Assembly: GCA_035276765.1 (NCBI GenBank)
Contig: DATELH010000002.1
Coordinates: 496,001 to 560,000 of the forward strand
Origin: DATASD01 sp035276765
GTDB taxonomy: Bacteria; Patescibacteriota; Saccharimonadia; Saccharimonadales; UBA4665
DNA: 64,000 nucleotides
Direction: 5' to 3'
This document shows, piece by piece, positions 9,037 through 17,698 of the stretch (position 1 is its first letter; each line of letters opens with the position of its first letter). The notes beneath the pieces are model-generated. The model ran no database searches and had not been told where the DNA came from. It saw nothing but the letters and a program-made list of their open reading frames with translations. Both the position numbers and the translations under genes were made by a program.

Positions 9037-9837
9037 ATGCTGAAAGTGTACTCTTGGAATGTCAACGGCATCCGCGCCGTTACCCGCAAAGAATTATTTG
9101 AACCCTTTATAAAAGCGGCGCAGCCCGACATTTTGTGCCTGCAGGAAACCAAAGCCACGCAAGACCAATCCACCGTCGACCTGCCAGACTACATCGAGTA
9201 CTGGAATTCGGCCGACAAAAAAGGCTACAGCGGCACCGCGATTTTCACCAAGCAAAAACCCACAAGCGTCACCAATGGTTACCCCGACGAGTTCGCCAAA
9301 AAGTACAATTTTATTGACCACGCCACGCGCGATGCCGCCCGGGAAGGGCGGGTCATCACCGCTGAGTACGAAAAATTTTACGTGGTTACAGTATACACTC
9401 CAAACGCCAAAGACGACTTAAGCCGCCTCAACCTGCGCCACAAACACTGGGACCCGGCGTTTTTGGCATACTGCAAAGAGCTCGAAAAGAAAAAACCGGT
9501 CATTTTTTGCGGCGACCTTAACGTTGCACACACCGAAGACGACCTCGCCAACCCCAAACCCAACCGCGGCAAAAAAGGCTTTACCGACGAAGAACGCGAA
9601 GGTTTCCAAAACTTTTTGGATGCCGGTTTTGTTGACACATTTCGTGTATTCACCAAAGGCAACGGCCACTACAGTTGGTGGAGCAACTTTGCAAAATCGC
9701 GCGAACGCAACGTTGGCTGGCGCATCGACTACTTTTTGGTTTCTGGCTCGCTCAAAAACAAAATTAAGAAAGCCGAAATCCACACCAACTACATGGGCTC
9801 TGACCACTGTCCGATCAGCATCACGCTCGACATATAA
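9037..9837 (+). CDS. xthA: Exodeoxyribonuclease III (AP endonuclease)
   Basis: A 266-residue EEP-fold nuclease for base-excision repair. It cuts 5' of abasic sites and degrades 3' ends. Signatures in order are WNVNGIRA, LQETK, GDLNVAH, GWRIDYFLVS and SDHCPISI, so the Asn, Glu, Asp and His active-site residues are all present. The ATG at 9037 matches the family start; in-frame codons upstream are not conserved. A TATACT box lies at 9004-9009. The Nudix gene follows after 2 nt, suggesting an operon with a shared DNA-damage theme. Confidence 0.93.
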   Translation: MLKVYSWNVNGIRAVTRKELFEPFIKAAQPDILCLQETKATQDQSTVDLPDYIEYWNSADKKGYSGTAIFTKQKPTSVTNGYPDEFAKKYNFIDHATRDAAREGRVITAEYEKFYVVTVYTPNAKDDLSRLNLRHKHWDPAFLAYCKELEKKKPVIFCGDLNVAHTEDDLANPKPNRGKKGFTDEEREGFQNFLDAGFVDTFRVFTKGNGHYSWWSNFAKSRERNVGWRIDYFLVSGSLKNKIKKAEIHTNYMGSDHCPISITLDI

Positions 9838-9839
9838 CT

Positions 9840-10316
9840 ATGAAAAAGGCCACCTTACTTTTCCTGCGCCGCGACAACCAAGTGCTGCTCGCCATGAAAA
9901 AGCGCGGCTTTGGAGAAGGATTTTGGAACGCACCAGGCGGCAAAGCCGAACCTGGCGAGACCGCCGCGCAAACAGCTATCCGTGAATGTCAAGAAGAAAT
10001 TGGCGTGACGGCGCGTAACGTGCAGCTCGTCGGACACATGTACTTCCGCATGCTCGAAGCCAGCGACCACGGCAACGACGGCTACATTTTTACGGCAACC
10101 GAGTGGGAAGGTGAACCACACGAAAGCGACGAAATGCGTCCGGCATGGTTTGACATCGACAAACTGCCGTACGACCAGATGTGGGAAAACGACCGTTTGT
10201 GGATTCCGTACGTACTCGGCGGCCAATTATTCGAGGGCGCCATCACCACCGACGGACAACGGTACATCAGCCACAATATCAAACCCGTCGCCGCACTTAC
10301 GAAGGAGGGATTATGA
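9840..10316 (+). CDS. Nudix hydrolase, MTH1/MutT-like (8-oxo-dGTP diphosphatase candidate)
   Basis: A 158-residue protein with a complete Nudix box, GGKAEPGETAAQTAIREC then QEEIGV, at about 36-58. The strong WNAPGGK start and the pattern FDIDKLPYDQMWENDRLW in the C-terminal half resemble the MTH1 subgroup that hydrolyses oxidised purine nucleotides. It follows xthA by 2 nt, which suits a role in cleaning the nucleotide pool. Just before its stop lies AAGGAGG (10302-10308), serving the next reading frame, whose ATG overlaps this stop codon. Confidence 0.85.
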   Translation: MKKATLLFLRRDNQVLLAMKKRGFGEGFWNAPGGKAEPGETAAQTAIRECQEEIGVTARNVQLVGHMYFRMLEASDHGNDGYIFTATEWEGEPHESDEMRPAWFDIDKLPYDQMWENDRLWIPYVLGGQLFEGAITTDGQRYISHNIKPVAALTKEGL

Positions 10317-10348
10317 AAATCAAAACTGCAGAAAACAAGCCTGCGTAG
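10313..10348 (+). CDS. Possible 11-codon leader/coupling ORF
   Basis: ATG at 10313 overlaps the Nudix stop (ATGA) and follows a perfect AAGGAGG by 4 nt. The frame encodes MKIKTAENKPA and stops at TAG 10346-10348, 2 nt before the ATG at 10351 of the next gene. A strong initiation site feeding an 11-residue peptide suggests re-initiation at 10351. An old frameshift that cut off the original N-terminus is the alternative. No function for the peptide is claimed. Confidence 0.4.
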   Translation: MKIKTAENKPA

Positions 10349-10350
10349 CT

Positions 10351-10935
10351 ATGGCCCGCGAACAAAAGGTGCATATCATACCCGGTTTTACGGAGGGAAA
10401 CGGGCATACCAAAAAATTAGTCCGGGCACTCACGGCCAACGGGTTTGTGCTGGCAGACAACGCCGCGGACGCCAATATCATCATCACCCATTCCGGGGGC
10501 TGCTTTTTGCTGCCCGACGCGCTTGCCGGAAAGACCGTCCTCATTGCCAATCCGCCGTGGGACTACCGCGGCTCCATTTTCAAGAACACCCTATGCAAAA
10601 TTACTCTTGACATTCGTGAGCATCGGCAACTCCGCGCCATGAAACAACTCGCACGCAAAAGCGTCTGGAGCGGACTGTACTTTGTATCGTGCATGCCGCG
10701 CCACGTGCAGATGTATAGACAGATGCCGCGTTTTGCTGCATTGCTCAAACAATCCGGTGCACGGCACATTATAGTGGTTGCCGCAAAGGGCGACCCATGG
10801 ACACGGCACATCTCTATCCGCACCATCGAACAAAACCCGTGGTGCACTTTCTTGAGTGTGGCCACCATGCATGATGACCTCTGGATGCACCCTGCGCGTT
10901 ACGTTGCTATAATACAAAGTATCTATGAACCCTGA
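10351..10935 (+). CDS. Hypothetical protein, alpha/beta-hydrolase-like N-terminal half
   Basis: A 194-residue protein. The order HIIPGFTEGNGHT, then IIITHSGGCFLLP with a Ser in a HSGG turn, then VLIANPPWDY resembles the oxyanion-strand and nucleophile-elbow layout of small alpha/beta hydrolases (RBBP9-like). The C-terminal half contains GDPWTRH, where the acid and His might lie. This is weak similarity, so activity is uncertain. Its start is 2 nt after the stop of a short leader ORF that owns the good ribosome-binding site. The last 11 nt overlap the next gene. Confidence 0.55.
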   Translation: MAREQKVHIIPGFTEGNGHTKKLVRALTANGFVLADNAADANIIITHSGGCFLLPDALAGKTVLIANPPWDYRGSIFKNTLCKITLDIREHRQLRAMKQLARKSVWSGLYFVSCMPRHVQMYRQMPRFAALLKQSGARHIIVVAAKGDPWTRHISIRTIEQNPWCTFLSVATMHDDLWMHPARYVAIIQSIYEP

Positions 10936-11716
10936 TTACTGGCTGCGGCAGACGCCGGGCAAAGCATTGTTCCCTGAGCTTTTGTGGAGTCGTCCCGAGA
11001 ACCGACTGCATGCCGGTAAGCTTTTGGTGGTAGGCGGCAACGTTCACGGGTTTGCGGCGCCAGCCGAGGCTTATGCCGAAAGCGAGAAAGCCGGCATTGG
11101 CACGGCGCGCGTGCTACTGCCCGATGCCACCAAAAAGTTAGTGGGGCCAATCGTAGATTACATTGAGTACGCACCCAGCACACCCAGCGGCAGCTTTTCG
11201 CAAAAAGCTTTGGACGAGCTATGCGAACTTGCGCGCTGGGCCGATGGCGTTTTGCTGGCGGGCGATCTGGGCCGCAACTCCGAAACTGCCATTTGGCTGG
11301 AAAGTTTTTTGGCCCGCGGGGAATCACCGACCGTCGTTACCAAAGACGCCGCCGATTACCTTACCGCCTCCCCAAACATGATGCTCGAGCGCCCCAATAC
11401 CACGCTTGTGCTCAGCTTGTCACAGCTGCAACGCTTGGCTACGGGCGCCAAGTCGCTACAACCGGTACGCTTTGGTATGGATATGCTCCAGCTGGTGGAT
11501 TGGCTGCACGATTTTACGGCCACGTACGCGCCAAACGTCATCGTAAAGCATCTTGAAAACATTTTTGTAGCTGCCGACGGGCAGGTGAGCACCACAAAAC
11601 GCACCACAGAGTTGCCGATTTGGCGCGTCAAAGCTGCTGCCCACGCCGCCGTATGGTGGATCCAAAACGCTACCCGGCCGTTTGAGGCGCTCACCACCGC
11701 CATCCACGAAATATGA
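10925..11716 (+). CDS. YjeF-C/ribokinase-fold protein lacking the catalytic GxGD motif
   Basis: A 263-residue protein. The N-terminal GKLLVVGGNVHGFAAPAEAYAES followed by AGIGTARVLLPD, and the GVLLAGDLGRNSET stretch, resemble the ADP/ATP-dependent NAD(P)H-hydrate dehydratase (NnrD/CARKD, YjeF C-terminal) fold. The family hallmark near the C-terminus, the NxGxGD catalytic loop, is not found. The sequence instead reads WRVKAAAHAAVWWIQN. It is either a degenerate repair enzyme or a ribokinase-like protein with another role. A TATAAT box at 10908-10913 lies 11 nt before the ATG, inside the end of the preceding gene. Confidence 0.55.
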   Translation: MNPDYWLRQTPGKALFPELLWSRPENRLHAGKLLVVGGNVHGFAAPAEAYAESEKAGIGTARVLLPDATKKLVGPIVDYIEYAPSTPSGSFSQKALDELCELARWADGVLLAGDLGRNSETAIWLESFLARGESPTVVTKDAADYLTASPNMMLERPNTTLVLSLSQLQRLATGAKSLQPVRFGMDMLQLVDWLHDFTATYAPNVIVKHLENIFVAADGQVSTTKRTTELPIWRVKAAAHAAVWWIQNATRPFEALTTAIHEI

Positions 11717-11814
11717 CATCCCACAATAGATAAGCTTCCGCATTTGCCATACGATTGACATATTTTTGCGTAAATTATAAGGTTATTTTATTGCATGCCC
11801 GAAACACTTATGCC

Positions 11815-12678
11815 ATGAAGGATCCGAATAAACTCGCTAGCATCCCGGTGCCGTCCAAAAAGTCGGGCTACCGGATGTATTACGAAAATGCCCAAAACCC
11901 CGGGCAAGCCTTGGCTGTATCACTTTCTGCCATGTTCAGCGACGCCCGACGGGAATTGGATGGATTTGCCATAAGAAACATGTTCGGGTCGGCAAACAGG
12001 GTTATGTCGCGTGGTGCCCACCGTGCCGAAACATTGACCGATGTGGCTACTCGGGCCGACGACGTTATACAAACCATCGAGGAGACGACCTGCCAAGACA
12101 AAGCGCGGGTGCGGCTGCAAAAACTTTTTGCACCACAATTACTGTTCATGCCAGTGCTTTTTAAATATCCGGCGTTCGACCCCGTTGCAGCTAAGCACCG
12201 TGCAGAACTTATGGATGGCACATATGGCGAAATCGTCAACTATGCGTCCGAGCTCAAAGACGAATTACATACATTTAGTAAAAAGAGTTCGGAAAGGAAA
12301 AGCATCATAGGCGCTATGGGCGAGCTAGCCGCACTTGGCATAGGCAACCGTCCGCAAACTCACAAAAGTTGCTATCTGCCGTCGCTTTACCAAAGTGACA
12401 TGAAAGGTGTTGACTTAGATTTTTTGGGCTATCGAGACGCTGAGCCGGTGGCGCGCTATACAGGCATTCAAATAAAATCGTACTGGACCGGCCCGGAAAC
12501 ATATAATAGCCAGCCCGGCCGGTGTTTGCTCGATTCCAATACACTCGGCCTTGCCAAACACTGCTTTCCATTCTATCTCAAAAACAATTACCACTCATCT
12601 ATAAAAGCAATGGAGCTTGAGGTGGATGGCGAAGGCGACCTTCCCTTGGGGCCACAAGCCATCAAGCCATCAGGGTAG
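11815..12678 (+). pseudogene. Hypothetical protein, C-terminus apparently frameshifted by an 8-bp duplication
   Basis: The frame from ATG 11815 gives 287 residues with no family I recognise. The protein is soluble and helix-rich. Directly before the stop lies an exact tandem AGCCATCA (12657-12664 and 12665-12672). Dropping one copy joins the frame to QAIRVEEGLDQLHTYISQVA and onward, an open, protein-like frame ending at TAA 12762-12764, 32 residues past the present junction. The simplest reading is a recent duplication that truncated the protein, although a sequencing or assembly slip is possible. The extended form would end just before the tRNA-Leu terminator. Confidence 0.55.
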
Positions 12679-12765
12679 AGGAAGGTCTCGACCAGCTACA
12701 CACATACATCTCACAGGTGGCTATGGACAGCTCCATTGAGTACGGAAAACTATTCACTCCATAAT

Positions 12766-12796
12766 AAAAACGACCTCAAGCATGAGATCGTCTTTA
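12766..12796 (-). terminator. Terminator of tRNA-Leu (bidirectional hairpin)
   Basis: On the minus strand AAAGACGATCTCA pairs with TGAGGTCGTTT around a short loop and runs into TTTTTATTAT. It directly follows tRNA-Leu. On the plus strand it also closes the preceding frameshifted gene. Confidence 0.7.
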
Positions 12797-12798
12797 TG

Positions 12799-12885
12799 TG
12801 GTGGGCGAGGAGGGAATCGAACCCTCACGAGCGAAAGCTCACAGGATTTTGAGTCCAGCGCGTCTACCAATTCCGCCACCCGCCC
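12799..12885 (-). tRNA. tRNA-Leu (CAA)
   Basis: A class II tRNA with a GGGCGGG acceptor arm pairing with CTCGCCC, the D-loop sequence TTGGTAGACGC, anticodon loop CTCAAAA (anticodon CAA), a variable stem GAGCTTTCGCTC, T-loop GGTTCGATTCC and encoded CCA. The anticodon stem as read (CTGGA/TCCTG) has one internal T-T mismatch. Confidence 0.93.
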
Positions 12886-12958
12886 AGGGGAAACTCACTA
12901 CGTGGTAGGCTTTCAGGGGTAGATTGTACTATACTTAAAGGTAGAAATCGAGCCCTAA

Positions 12959-14383
12959 ATGCTAAATCCGCTGTTATCTAACAACCAGGACGACAAAAAG
13001 AAAAAGGACGACCAAGGGTACGTGCTCGGCAAGCGGCACACCGGTCGTATTGAGCCTATCCACAAAAATATCCGCTTGGGCAGCGACAAGCCGAAGCCCA
13101 TACCCGCACCCCAGCCCACGCCTATGCCTACAGCCGTTGTGAGCGCGCCCGTTGAGCCCTTGCACCCCCAAGCCGAAGCCAAAAAGTCCGACAACCCAGC
13201 CGTGGAACTCATCCGACACAAACTCGACGCCCTCTATGCCAAAGAGCCGAGCGCCAAGGAAGAGATCAAAGAACCCAACCAACCCGAGGCGCCCGTGCAC
13301 CGCAGCAAACACCAGCAGGTTATGTACAACCTCAGCACCTCCGGCAAGTCGCTGGCCGAAATTCAAACCGCCTGGCACCAATACTACGTCGACCTGCCCG
13401 ATGCCGAAAAGCACGAAGTCTGGCAGGAGTTTTACGCTGAAAGCAGCCGGCGTCCGTCGCCGTACGCGCAGTTCGTGGAAAAACGTGCCGAGCAAACACC
13501 GGCCGTTTCCGAAGCTAAGCCGGAAACCACTGGTGACGACAATACCGTAGCCAAGGTCGGCACCTTCGAAGCCATGCCGCCGGTTTTGCCGCACCGCGAA
13601 AAGCGCACGCGTGCAGCCATCAAGCGGCAGTTGCTCGACCGCGTCAGTGCCGAAGCCCAAGAAAAAGCCAAGCGCCACCTCAAGTCACTCTTGTTTGGCA
13701 TTAGCACCGGTGTGATTGTGCTGGCCATCTTTTTGTTTAGCTTCTTTAACGAAGTAATTATCGCGCCGTTCATCCAACCTAGCCGCAAAGCCGACGCCAC
13801 GCCCATCATTTTAAACACCGATGGTGTTTCGCCCACCGACCAAAACCTGGTGATTATCCCGAAAATCAACGTGCAGATTCCGCTCGACTTCAGTGTTAAT
13901 ACCACCGACGAGACCGCTATCGAAAACTCGCTCGAAAACGGCGTCGTGCATTACCCGACAACCGCCCAGCCAGGACAAAAGGGCAATACGGCGTTCTTTG
14001 GCCACTCCAGCAACAACATTTTTAATTCCGGCAAATACAAGTTCGCGTTTGTGCTGTTACACGATCTCGTGCCGGGCGATATCTTTTACATCACCTATAA
14101 TGGCAAAGTTTACAGCTACCGCGTCTACCAAAAGCAAATTGTTGACCCGAGCAACGTTTCTGTGCTCAACAACGTTGCCGACAAAGCCGCCACCGCCACG
14201 CTCATTACCTGTGACCCGCCAGGCACTTCGCTGCGCCGCTTGGTGGTATGGGGCGAGCAGGTGAGCCCGGACCCGTCTGGCAACGCTGCAGCAACCACGC
14301 CAACCGCCACCAACACGCCCGTTGCGCTGCCAAGCAATGGCCCGACACTGTGGGGCCGGTTCATACACTGGCTATTCCACTAA
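12959..14383 (+). CDS. Sortase family protein with long disordered N-terminal region
   Basis: A 474-residue protein. Residues 1-235 are Pro/Lys/Glu-rich and look unstructured. A single transmembrane helix follows (about 243-265), then a C-terminal extracellular sortase domain (about 290-435). Catalytic residues are visible as His in FFGHSS, Cys in TLITCDPPGTS and Arg in the following LRRLVVWGEQ. Sortases attach or cross-link surface proteins; the class D/E-like TLITCDP context fits non-Gram-negative envelopes. The very long cytoplasmic N-terminus is unusual for the family. A TATACT box at 12930-12935 lies upstream. Confidence 0.85.
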   Translation: MLNPLLSNNQDDKKKKDDQGYVLGKRHTGRIEPIHKNIRLGSDKPKPIPAPQPTPMPTAVVSAPVEPLHPQAEAKKSDNPAVELIRHKLDALYAKEPSAKEEIKEPNQPEAPVHRSKHQQVMYNLSTSGKSLAEIQTAWHQYYVDLPDAEKHEVWQEFYAESSRRPSPYAQFVEKRAEQTPAVSEAKPETTGDDNTVAKVGTFEAMPPVLPHREKRTRAAIKRQLLDRVSAEAQEKAKRHLKSLLFGISTGVIVLAIFLFSFFNEVIIAPFIQPSRKADATPIILNTDGVSPTDQNLVIIPKINVQIPLDFSVNTTDETAIENSLENGVVHYPTTAQPGQKGNTAFFGHSSNNIFNSGKYKFAFVLLHDLVPGDIFYITYNGKVYSYRVYQKQIVDPSNVSVLNNVADKAATATLITCDPPGTSLRRLVVWGEQVSPDPSGNAAATTPTATNTPVALPSNGPTLWGRFIHWLFH

Positions 14384-14415
14384 AAATATTTTATAATTTA
14401 CGCTTACGAGGATTT

Positions 14416-14685
14416 ATGTGTCGGAATATTAAGCCACTATTCAACTTTGACCCGGTCGCCACCGACGAAGAAGTGCGTGACGCCGCACTTCAGTTTGTGC
14501 GCAAGCTTTCGGGCTACCACCATCCGTCGCAGGCAAACGAAGCGGCATTCAACCGAGCTGTCGATGAAGTTGCAACAGCGGCACGCAAGCTCGTGGACTC
14601 ACTCCATACTGCGGCCGAGCCACGCAACCGCGAAGTGGAAGCCGCGCACGCCCGCGAACGCAACGCCCGGCGTTTTGGGCGCTAG
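14416..14685 (+). CDS. DUF2277 family protein
   Basis: An 89-residue protein matching the DUF2277 pattern from the first residue: MCRNIKPLFNF, then ATDEEVRDAALQFVRKLSG, NEAAFNRAVDEVA and a charged C-terminus. I know of no established function. The Cys and Arg near the N-terminus are conserved in the family as I recall it. A GAGG site lies before the ATG. The TAG stop abuts the CTA of the convergent PEGA-protein stop. Confidence 0.85.
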   Translation: MCRNIKPLFNFDPVATDEEVRDAALQFVRKLSGYHHPSQANEAAFNRAVDEVATAARKLVDSLHTAAEPRNREVEAAHARERNARRFGR

Positions 14686-16209
14686 CTATTTTTGGTCGGC
14701 AGCGGTTTGGAGCGGCGTGCTGCCAAGTTGGTAAGCCGTGCTAGCCGGCTTACTGGCCGAGGCTGGCACTTGCACGGTTGTGAACGAGAACGAATACTTG
14801 TAGTCGCGGTCGAAAAATGGCTCGTACTGCGGAAGGCCGGTTTCGAGCGACTGCGCGTTGGTGCCATCATAGTCGAACACGAGCTGTTTGCCGTCGCTCA
14901 CGTAGGTTAGGCGAGCGGCGTCCATCCAGATAGCGTGTACTTGGGGCGCATCCATCGGGCTTTTAATAGTGTAGGTGTATTGGTGGCCGCCAAAGGCGTC
15001 GTACACGCCAAAGCCCGTAGCGCTTTCGGCCATAATGTATTGGGTGTTGGCCGAGAACGAAACGTAGCTTGGGTTGTTGAGGCGCAGCACACGGAACGGC
15101 GCGGCTGGCGTTTTGGGCTCAGCCTGCAATTGCGCGACGGGATTCTTATAAATGTATACTTTGTTTTCGGCAGGCGATCCGGTGATGACATACCAGTCAC
15201 CACTATACTGTGCCAAGTCAATCAAGTAGGGCGTGGCGCTGGGCGCAACCTCGCGAAGCGCGAAGGTATCATCGCCCTGACGCAATTTGATGCCAACTTT
15301 GCCCTGCGTCGTAGCCTGGTCGGTTGCATAGAGCACCATGTCGTTGCCGTACGGCTTAAAGTTGAGCACGTGGTTGAGGTAGGCGGTGGGTGTGGGACTT
15401 TTAAGCGTGGCCGTACTCAGGGAGTTGTCGGCTTGGTCGTACAGCCAATACTGGTCGTAAGCTTTGTTGCGCAGCTCCACCTTGACTGAACTTGCCAAGT
15501 TGATTGTTTTGCTGAGGTTGAATGACTGCGTCGGGTCGTCGCGCGCCAACACCACATACTCGCCAAGCGTCTTGTCCGACTTTTGATACAGGTGTTGTAG
15601 TAGCAAGTGCGTGTTGTCGTTGGACCATTCCATGTCTTGCCAGGATTCGTTTTGGTCGGTGGCCGTAAGGACGTTCTTGGGCAGGGTAATACTCACCGGC
15701 GCCGTCTTTGGCTTGGTGAGGTCAAATACATCGAACTGGCTGACATCGCCTGAATCCTGCACAACCGCCCAATGGCGATCAGGACTCACCGAAACGAGCG
15801 ACGGCGGGGTGGCGTATTGTTTTATACTCGCGGTCGAAAGCTGCACCGGAAACAAGAACGGGTAGTCAAAATGCTGCACGTCGCCGCCAGCCACCGTAAC
15901 TTCGCGCTGCCAGGTGCGGTACCCGTCGCGCTGCAACTTCACTTGGTACTGCCCAGCCGGCAATTGCACGCGCGTATTGGTCTGCGATTTGCTGAGTGTA
16001 CCGTTCAAATATATATTGGCAGGGCTAGGGCGTGTCGAAAGAAATACCAGGCCGTTTTGGATAACCTTGCCGTTCTTGTCGATGCCAAAACCATAGGCCG
16101 AATAAAGCAGGATCGTCGTGGCAATAACCAGCGCAATGGCGATCAGCCCGTAGCCGACAAGCAACTGAATTTTGTGCAGCTTTTGCTTTTTGGGGTCGAG
16201 AAAATCCAT
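14686..16209 (-). CDS. PEGA-domain membrane-anchored protein
   Basis: A 507-residue protein with one N-terminal transmembrane helix (about 15-38), then a PEGA domain (about 50-110: LVFLSTRPSPANIYLNG, then LPAGQYQVKLQRDGYRTW). A long beta-rich region follows with repeated WYVITG- and HAIWMDAARLTYVSD-like blades, suggesting a beta-propeller. PEGA domains are carbohydrate- or surface-associated in many envelope proteins. Orientation suggests an extracytoplasmic sensor or structural role. It is divergent from the DUF4367 gene, and a long inverted repeat lies between them. Confidence 0.75.
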   Translation of the reverse strand: MDFLDPKKQKLHKIQLLVGYGLIAIALVIATTILLYSAYGFGIDKNGKVIQNGLVFLSTRPSPANIYLNGTLSKSQTNTRVQLPAGQYQVKLQRDGYRTWQREVTVAGGDVQHFDYPFLFPVQLSTASIKQYATPPSLVSVSPDRHWAVVQDSGDVSQFDVFDLTKPKTAPVSITLPKNVLTATDQNESWQDMEWSNDNTHLLLQHLYQKSDKTLGEYVVLARDDPTQSFNLSKTINLASSVKVELRNKAYDQYWLYDQADNSLSTATLKSPTPTAYLNHVLNFKPYGNDMVLYATDQATTQGKVGIKLRQGDDTFALREVAPSATPYLIDLAQYSGDWYVITGSPAENKVYIYKNPVAQLQAEPKTPAAPFRVLRLNNPSYVSFSANTQYIMAESATGFGVYDAFGGHQYTYTIKSPMDAPQVHAIWMDAARLTYVSDGKQLVFDYDGTNAQSLETGLPQYEPFFDRDYKYSFSFTTVQVPASASKPASTAYQLGSTPLQTAADQK

Positions 16210-16278
16210 AGGTACGCCATATAGTATAAAAACTTTTACTGATTTTTACTAGAAAAATGTCGCCTTACCACCGAATAG

Positions 16279-16362
16279 GACTCGTAACTCCCTTCCTGAA
16301 CGCGCGCAGTTTGCGGTATCTAGTTCGCAGTATTTGAGCACGCAGGAAGGGAGTTACAAGTC
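16279..16362. repeat. 20-bp inverted repeat with 44-bp loop
   Basis: Left arm 16279-16298 and right arm 16343-16362 match at 19 of 20 positions (core GTAACTCCCTTCCTG). It sits in the roughly 260-bp spacer between the divergent PEGA and DUF4367 genes. No T-run follows either arm, so it is not a classical terminator. Confidence 0.75.
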
Positions 16363-16473
16363 GCTTACGAGGCAGAAGTTGAACAACAAATTTACTTGCG
16401 GGGCGTACGGTTTGGATGTAAGATAGGTGTAATCTCCAGCGTAAGCGGAATACTAATCGAGGGTAATACATAC

Positions 16474-17655
16474 GTGGGCCAAAACATAATCGAGCTAAAC
16501 GGCAAAAGATATGATGCTCTGACCGGGAGTTTTTTGGGTGAAGGCAGTGCCCCTGTTGCCCGGAAACAGACTGCGCCGGTTGGTCACCGCGGTCGATTCA
16601 TCGACGGGTTCGTCAAAACCCCTAAACCGGTGAACACAAACGCTACTCAAGCCCATGCGCAGCTAAAGCCAGCAGCGCCGTTCATCCCCGTACATCCAGC
16701 GCCCAGCCAAGCCCTCGCCAAACCAAAGCTTAAGGCGGCAAAGCACGTCGCCGCCCACCATCCTGAGCACGCCAAAACACTAATGCGCAGCGCTGTCGCG
16801 AAGCCAAAGCTCAATAAAAAACCAGTTATGAAAGCGCAGATTCCGGCCGAGGTCGCCGTAAAGCCGGCGCAAGCGATTGTACCCAAGCTTTCTGCCGCAC
16901 ATATCGACCCGCGCCGCCTTGAACATGCCAAAGACGTCAAACAAAGCGAAACCATCAAAAAGTTCACCCCCGCGCAGCGACAAGCGGCAGGGGTGAGCCG
17001 GGCTCACATCGCGGCCGCGCCTGTCCGCGGCCGCGCTCCACAACCAAACAGGACAACAGCGGCGCAACAGCCCGTACAGAAGCAAGTTGCCATGCCAAAG
17101 CCCATCCAAAAAACCGAAGAAGATATCTTTGAAAAGGCGCTGGCCCGCGCCAACAGCCATGAACAACCCAAACCTGCCCGCGCCCTCAAAAAACAACGCA
17201 ACCAGCGGCGTCTCGTGAACGCACTCGCCGGTCTCGCCGCATTTCTTGTTATTGGTGGATTTGTAGCATATCTGAACGCGCCAAACATTGAGCTTCGTGT
17301 CGCCTCAGTACGTGCAGGCTTCCATGCCACACTGCCATCGTACCAGCCAGTGGGTTACGCCATGGGCCGGAGCGTCCAGTTGCACAATAAACAAGTCAGC
17401 GTTAGCTTTCACTCTGATAGTGGCAGCTCATTTAAGCTCACTCAAGAGCCTTCAAGCTGGGACAGCTCCACACTTTTCGACAACGTCGTAGCCGCCACCA
17501 ACAAAACGCACCAAACCATTGAAAGCAACGGGCGCACGATTTACCTATTTGGTGACACCAACGCTGCCTGGGTCAACAATGGCGTGCTGTACCAAATCAC
17601 CGGCAGCGCCGAGCTCAGCAACAGCCAGATCAGCCAACTCGCCGCCAGTATTTAG
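16474..17655 (+). CDS. DUF4367-containing membrane protein with Ala/Pro/Lys-rich N-terminal region
   Basis: A 393-residue protein from the GTG at 16474 (VGQNIIELNGKRYDALTG). A TTG 26 codons upstream is also open, but a GAGGG lies at a workable distance from the GTG. Residues 30-255 are low-complexity Ala/Pro/Lys and probably disordered. One transmembrane helix follows (about 272-292). The C-terminal 110 residues match my memory of DUF4367, an extracytoplasmic domain of unknown function. The topology mirrors the sortase gene upstream: a disordered cytoplasmic segment, one helix, then an outside domain. Confidence 0.65.
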   Translation: MGQNIIELNGKRYDALTGSFLGEGSAPVARKQTAPVGHRGRFIDGFVKTPKPVNTNATQAHAQLKPAAPFIPVHPAPSQALAKPKLKAAKHVAAHHPEHAKTLMRSAVAKPKLNKKPVMKAQIPAEVAVKPAQAIVPKLSAAHIDPRRLEHAKDVKQSETIKKFTPAQRQAAGVSRAHIAAAPVRGRAPQPNRTTAAQQPVQKQVAMPKPIQKTEEDIFEKALARANSHEQPKPARALKKQRNQRRLVNALAGLAAFLVIGGFVAYLNAPNIELRVASVRAGFHATLPSYQPVGYAMGRSVQLHNKQVSVSFHSDSGSSFKLTQEPSSWDSSTLFDNVVAATNKTHQTIESNGRTIYLFGDTNAAWVNNGVLYQITGSAELSNSQISQLAASI

Positions 17656-17698
17656 TATCTGTTGAGCCCAACGCCGTTTTTAACTATAATGGAGCTTC

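Noticed and set aside
16279..16362. Insertion sequence or transposon ends
   Set aside because: Only 44 bp lie between the arms, no transposase is present, and no target-site duplication flanks the arms.
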